From Neisseria sp. (GTDB lineage Bacteria; Pseudomonadota; Gammaproteobacteria; Burkholderiales; Neisseriaceae), in contig NZ_JAUNHL010000009.1 in assembly GCF_030523955.1 (NCBI RefSeq), positions 1-58,916 on the forward strand: a stretch of DNA of 58,916 bases, read 5' to 3'. The notes beneath the pieces were generated by a model that saw only the letters and a list, made by a program, of their open reading frames with translations, ran no database searches and had not been told where the DNA came from. Position 1 is the stretch's first letter. The number at the start of each line of letters is the position of its first letter. A program made the translations under genes and the position numbers. Positions 55,037-58,916 of this stretch are shown in pieces.

Positions 55037-56209
55037 TTATCGTGGCGATACGTCGGACAGTAATTGGTGCGACAAGTAGCGCAAGTGCTTAATCGCCGGC
55101 GTAACAATCGCTACAAAATGTGCTTCACGGATGCGGCGTTGCGGCGCAGCACTCATCAGGTAGCCTCTTGCGCCCTGATGTAATAAAGATGCTTGGGTGG
55201 CATTCAGCGACAGTGTTGCGCCTTGGATGCGCACATCCAACACATCCAAGAAAAAGTCTTTGTGTGTTTCAAAAGGTGTTTGCGCCAGGCTTAATGTTTG
55301 GGCAACCAAGTCATCCAATGCTTCTTGCAGGCCGCCTGCTTGGTCTTCTAAGAATTGGTTAACATGCCCCAGCTGGTTTTCTACTGCTATGATGTCGTTA
55401 ATCGCACCTTGAATAATGCCGGCACCAATGCCCAATTGCATTAATACGAACGCGCCCCGAATCCTTTGGATAAAAGGCGCGGCCGGGTCGGCGATAAGGG
55501 TGTTGTGAGGAACAAAATAATCGTTAAGTTCGATTTGCCAAGTGCTGGAACCTTCCATTCCGCTAAACGTTGGGCAGGGATTGAGCTTCCATTGGCCTTT
55601 ACGTTCTTCGTCAAACGACAATAAAAAGAAAATATTTTTTTCAACAGCCCTGTCTGCCTCTACGCTGGCAATCGCACCGCAGTATTGATCGGGTGCGATA
55701 TGGCTGATCCACGGCAAAGTGCCCGATACGGTATAACCGCCGTCTACTTTGTTTGCGCGTAGAATCATTGATTCGATATTGGCAAAAGTTTTCATTGGGT
55801 TGGACAAGGCGGTACCGCCGAAGCTGTGTCCGAGCATATGGCCGGGTAAAATGCGGTTGGCCAGTTCGGTATTATCGGATTGGTCGAGATATAAAGCACA
55901 TACTTGATGACACCATGATAGAAATCCGGTCGTACCGCATACTTCGCCGATTTTGGCAGTAGACAAAATGGCATCGCCCAAACGGTTTCCTTGGCTGTTG
56001 AGATGAGTAGAAAATGCGCCCAACCTAGCCAGCTCACTCATTTCTTTGATCGGGTAGTAACCTTTATCAATTGCAATCGGGTCAAGTAAGGTGTGGGCAG
56101 CTTTACTGATATTGTCGAAAAAATCCGGCTGGTTGCACCATTGTGTAATGGTAGGAAGCGGCTGGTTCGGCGCCGGGGTATCGTGATAGTAGGTGCTGAA
56201 TTGATTCAT
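55037..56209 (-). CDS. Acyl-CoA-dehydrogenase-fold flavoprotein of unknown substrate
   Basis: The 390-residue protein matches the acyl-CoA dehydrogenase superfamily: an N-terminal helical part, a middle beta domain ([16 protein letters not shown], about 160-175) and a C-terminal helical domain with [24 protein letters not shown]. The ending lacks the usual GT-EI-R motif of true dehydrogenases. The family also contains flavin monooxygenases and nitroalkane oxidases. I chose the ATG at 56207-56209 with AGGA upstream. It is the first gene of the operon with the rubredoxin-reductase and NrtABD-like importer. The function is unknown. Confidence 0.82.
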   Translation of the reverse strand: MNQFSTYYHDTPAPNQPLPTITQWCNQPDFFDNISKAAHTLLDPIAIDKGYYPIKEMSELARLGAFSTHLNSQGNRLGDAILSTAKIGEVCGTTGFLSWCHQVCALYLDQSDNTELANRILPGHMLGHSFGGTALSNPMKTFANIESMILRANKVDGGYTVSGTLPWISHIAPDQYCGAIASVEADRAVEKNIFFLLSFDEERKGQWKLNPCPTFSGMEGSSTWQIELNDYFVPHNTLIADPAAPFIQRIRGAFVLMQLGIGAGIIQGAINDIIAVENQLGHVNQFLEDQAGGLQEALDDLVAQTLSLAQTPFETHKDFFLDVLDVRIQGATLSLNATQASLLHQGARGYLMSAAPQRRIREAHFVAIVTPAIKHLRYLSHQLLSDVSPR

Positions 56210-56270
56210 AATCATCCTATGAACATGTAAGAGTGTGTTCAATGAATTTTGGATAGCAAAGCAGGGCTTT

Positions 56271-56318
56271 TATAGTGGATCGGAGCCTTCAAGTAAGTTT
56301 GAATTAACCCACTCTATA
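56271..56318. repeat. 48-bp mini element with TATAG ends
   Basis: TATAGTGGAT on the left and CCACTCTATA on the right form imperfect terminal repeats. The left end matches standard Correia ends. It abuts the larger element directly. Confidence 0.5.
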
Positions 56319-56467
56319 GCGGAATAGCGGATTAACTTAATTTTCGCGAAGGTTCCGCTGCGTCTTTAACTCAAAAAGAACGATTTTGTAAGCCGCTAAA
56401 GCGGCAACAGAATCGGTTTCGTACGTGTGTACTGTCGCCTTGTATCGAAGTAATTGGGGCCGCTATA
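56315..56467. mobile_element. Degenerate Correia-like element, long form
   Basis: It contains GCGGATTAACTTAA at the left, the insert-type core GAACGATTTTGTAAGCC and CAACAGAATCGGTTTCGTAC, and CGCTATA at the right. About 150 bp remain, with decayed ends, upstream of the flavoprotein operon. Correia elements can carry promoters and IHF sites, so it may influence this operon. Confidence 0.75.
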
Positions 56468-56578
56468 TATTTATGGCTAACGGGAATAAGCGATAGCGTA
56501 AAAGGGTAAAGATACCGATAAAAATCCAACCCCAAACACTCAGGTTACGGGGTTGGTTGAATAACGGATACGGACCAA

Positions 56579-57127
56579 TTAAGGTGCGTAAGCTTGTAAT
56601 TCAGGGTTGATATCGTTTTGAGCGACATTGTTGGCATAATTACATAAGGTGGCCAATGCTACGCCCATTACTATATCTAATACATTTTGATCGTTGTAAC
56701 CTGCGGCTTTGACAGCTTGCAGTTCTTGATCAGATACTTTTCCGCGCTGATCGATTAATTGCATGGTGAATTGGGCCAATGCCTGATATTTTTCATTTTC
56801 TTCGATACGGGTGCGGCTGCGTAATGCGTTGAGCACGTTGTCCGGCATATGCAGCTTCAGTTTGCCGAGCTTGGTATGGCCGGCAACACAGAAATCACAG
56901 CCGTTGTGGGCAGCGGCGGTAATTTGAACCACTTCGATTTCTTCTGCAGTCAGGCTGTTGCTGCCGTTGAGTTTGCCGACTTCTTGATACATCGCCAAGG
57001 CTTGGGGCGAATTAGCCAATACACCGATTAAGTTGGGAATGAAGCCATTGTTTTTTTGAACCGTTTCCATGCGTTCTTTGGCTTGTTCCGGAGCAGATTC
57101 AATAGAGTGTACGGTTAAACGTGCCAT
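56579..57127 (-). CDS. AhpD-like carboxymuconolactone decarboxylase family protein
   Basis: The 182-residue helical protein has the redox CxxC in GCDFCVAGHT (about 75-84), with the following histidine, as in AhpD-type peroxidase partners. It may act as a small thiol peroxidase or reductase. It is upstream of the flavoprotein operon on the same strand, but more than 300 bases and two repeats separate them. Start ATG 57125-57127. The true substrate is unknown. Confidence 0.85.
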   Translation of the reverse strand: MARLTVHSIESAPEQAKERMETVQKNNGFIPNLIGVLANSPQALAMYQEVGKLNGSNSLTAEEIEVVQITAAAHNGCDFCVAGHTKLGKLKLHMPDNVLNALRSRTRIEENEKYQALAQFTMQLIDQRGKVSDQELQAVKAAGYNDQNVLDIVMGVALATLCNYANNVAQNDINPELQAYAP

Positions 57128-57270
57128 AATAATTTTGTCCTTAAATTGAAGAAGAATAAGAGTGCGCTAAAGTATAGGGTGAAGCGGTATCTTTTACAAG
57201 AGTGGCCGAAATGTGGTGAATATATATAGCTAAGCCCGAGTTTGATAACCGTCAAATACGGATACCTTGA

Positions 57271-57301
57271 ATGCCTGTCTGAAAACTTTTCAGACAGGCA
57301 T
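57271..57301. terminator. DUS-pair hairpin after mfd
   Basis: Inward exact DUS (57272-57283 and 57289-57300) form a stem of about 13 bp with a short loop, 8 bases past the mfd stop. Confidence 0.8.
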
Positions 57302-57308
57302 TGCCTTT

Positions 57309-58916
57309 TTATTTCCCCGCCAGTTGTTTCAACACTGTTTTCACGGTGTGAATCCGCGTTTCCACATCGTCCGACACTGCGCCCACGCGCAGTTTGTCGG
57401 CGCCGGCCATGCGCCAGTTTTTGTTGCTCTGCATCAGCATGATGATGTCGGCGGGGTCGAGGTTGTGGTGTTTGCCGAAGGTGAGGGTAACGGCTTCGCT
57501 GGTCGCATCAATCGCGTCTATGCCCATTGCTTTGGCGCTTAGGCGGATGCGGTGGCTTTCGATCAGGGTTTTCACCGGTTGCTCGGGCAGGCCGAAGCGG
57601 TCGACCAGCTCTTCGTGCACGGCGTTGATTTGCGCTTCGGTTTCGCAGGTGGCCAAACGTTTATATAAAACCAAGCGTTCGTGAATGTCGGGGCAGTAGC
57701 TTTCGGGCAGGAGTGCAGGGCTGTGCAGTTTGATTTCGGTGGTTACGCCCAAAGGCGCGTCCAAATCGGGCTGACGGCCTTTTTTGAGGTCGCGCACGGC
57801 CTGTTTGAGCATTTCGGTGTAGAGCGTGAAGCCGACCTGCATCATTTCGCCGCTCTGGCCTTCGCCGAGAATTTCGCCGGCGCCGCGGATTTCCAAATCC
57901 TGCATCGCCAGCGTGAAGCCGGCGCCGAGTTCGTCTGCCGCCGCAATCGCATCGAGCCGTTTTTCGGCGTCTTTAGTGATGTATTCGGGGGTGAGCAGGT
58001 AGGCGTAGGCTTGGTGGTGGCTGCGGCCGACGCGCCCGCGCAATTGGTGCAGTTGCGCGAGGCCGAATTTGTCGGCGCGGTTGATGATGATGGTGTTGGC
58101 GTTGGGGATGTCGATGCCGGTTTCGATGATGGTGGAACACAGCAACACGTTGAAACGCTGTTGCAGAAAGTCGCGCATCACCTGCTCCAGCTCGCGCTCG
58201 CGCAATTGGCCGTGGGCGACGCCGATGCGCGCTTCGGGCAGCAGTGTTTCCAGCCGTTCGCGCATATTTTCGATGGTTTCCACTTCGTTGTGCAGGAAAA
58301 ACACTTGCCCGCCGCGCTTGAGTTCGCGCAGCACGGCTTCGCGCACGCTGCCTTCGCTGAAGGGTTTGACGAAGGTTTTCACCGCCAAACGGCGGCTGGG
58401 GGCGGTGGTAATCAGCGAGAAATCGCGCAACCCTTCCAGCGCCATGCTGAGCGTGCGCGGAATCGGCGTGGCGGTGAGGGTGAGGATGTCAACATTGGCG
58501 CGCAGGCGTTTGAGCTGCTCTTTCTGGCGCACGCCGAAGCGGTGTTCTTCGTCGATAATCACCAAGCCCAAGTTTTTGAATTGAATGTCGTCCTGCACCA
58601 GTTTGTGGGTGCCGATCACAATATCCACCGTGCCCTCGGCCATGCCTTTGAGGGTGGCGGTGGTGGTTTTGCCGCTGTTGAAGCGCGACAGGCTGGCCAC
58701 TTTCACGGGAAAATCGGCGAAGCGGTCGGCAAAATTCTGCGCGTGCTGTTCCACCAGCAGGGTGGTGGGGGCGAGCACGGCCACCTGTTTGCCGCCCATC
58801 ACCGCCACAAACGCGGCGCGCAGGGCGACTTCGGTTTTGCCGAAGCCGACGTCGCCGCAAACCAATCTGTCCATCGGCTTGCCTTGGGTGAGGTCTTTCA
58901 GCACCGCGCCGATGGC
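57309..58916 (-). CDS. mfd: Transcription-repair coupling factor Mfd, C-terminal part (partial)
   Basis: The frame is open from the window edge to a TAA at 57309-57311, giving 535 residues. It includes the translocase core: MDRLVCGDVGFGKTEVALRAAF (Walker A), VIIDEEHRFGVRQKE, LTATPIPRTLSMALEG, a helicase C-terminal domain with LHQLRGRVGRSHHQAYAYLL, and the C-terminal TRCF domain. Mfd removes stalled RNA polymerase at lesions and recruits repair enzymes. The N-terminal half lies outside the window. Confidence 0.95.
   Translation of the reverse strand, partial: AIGAVLKDLTQGKPMDRLVCGDVGFGKTEVALRAAFVAVMGGKQVAVLAPTTLLVEQHAQNFADRFADFPVKVASLSRFNSGKTTTATLKGMAEGTVDIVIGTHKLVQDDIQFKNLGLVIIDEEHRFGVRQKEQLKRLRANVDILTLTATPIPRTLSMALEGLRDFSLITTAPSRRLAVKTFVKPFSEGSVREAVLRELKRGGQVFFLHNEVETIENMRERLETLLPEARIGVAHGQLRERELEQVMRDFLQQRFNVLLCSTIIETGIDIPNANTIIINRADKFGLAQLHQLRGRVGRSHHQAYAYLLTPEYITKDAEKRLDAIAAADELGAGFTLAMQDLEIRGAGEILGEGQSGEMMQVGFTLYTEMLKQAVRDLKKGRQPDLDAPLGVTTEIKLHSPALLPESYCPDIHERLVLYKRLATCETEAQINAVHEELVDRFGLPEQPVKTLIESHRIRLSAKAMGIDAIDATSEAVTLTFGKHHNLDPADIIMLMQSNKNWRMAGADKLRVGAVSDDVETRIHTVKTVLKQLAGK

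Larger units (their letters stand above)
56210..56578. other. Operon upstream region with Correia-like repeat
   Basis: This gap separates the flavoprotein operon from the AhpD-like gene. It contains a mini inverted repeat (56271-56318), a degenerate Correia-like element (56315-56467) and about 110 bases of other sequence before the AhpD-like gene stop. Confidence 0.6.

Noticed and set aside
57309-58916. High G+C in the mfd part as a sign of transfer
   Set aside because: recN shows a comparable G+C in a spot count, so the value is within the range of housekeeping genes here.

Overview
The window comes from a Neisseria species. About 44 exact copies of the 12-mer TGCCTGTCTGAA (or its complement) are scattered through it, many paired as transcription-terminating hairpins. 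This is the TG-wad dialect of the Neisseriaceae DNA uptake sequence (DUS), known from N. wadsworthii and N. shayeganii. Gene content fits: lldP/lutABC, glycogen genes, lon-hup-ppiD, ybeD-lipB-lipA, and Correia-type repeats. No rRNA, tRNA, CRISPR array or phage was seen.

Layout. 1-455: start of a large BapA-like surface adhesin, cut by the window edge. 821-8930: siderophore-iron region in fhuACDB order (TonB receptor, ATPase, binding protein, double permease), preceded by a PvdE/YojI-type exporter, with Fur-box-like sites. 9125-15302: lactate use, with lutA-lutC-lutB-lldP facing a divergent GntR regulator and a perfect LldR-type operator. 15445-27607: glycogen cluster (malQ-glgB fused in one frame, glgX, glgC, glgA, glgP). 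28207-33174: ppiD, hupB, lon. 33463-35508: ybeD, lipB, lipA (plus strand). 35706-40163: corA, ppx, ilvA. 40478-41725: a DacA-fold protein that has lost two catalytic residues. 41837-46417: sixA, recN, nadK, msrA, tadA. 46682-49026: bd-type oxidase cydAB. 49377-50360: acuI-like reductase. 50498-57127: an NrtABD-like ABC importer co-transcribed with a rubredoxin-reductase fusion and an acyl-CoA-dehydrogenase-fold flavoprotein, next to an AhpD-like protein. 57309 to the end: C-terminal part of mfd.

The best candidate for an undescribed system is 50498-56209. It is a tight five-gene operon joining a nitrate/bicarbonate-type importer to a redox chain (NAD(P)H, FAD, rubredoxin) and a flavoenzyme of the acyl-CoA dehydrogenase fold. 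It has no DUS and appears lower in G+C than several flanking genes. This suggests uptake and oxidation of an unknown small molecule. Other notable points are the pseudoenzyme DacA, the MalQ-GlgB fusion with an internal ribosome-binding site, Correia-like elements with altered ends, a separate 166-bp miniature element beside fhuA, and an AG-dialect DUS inside cydA.
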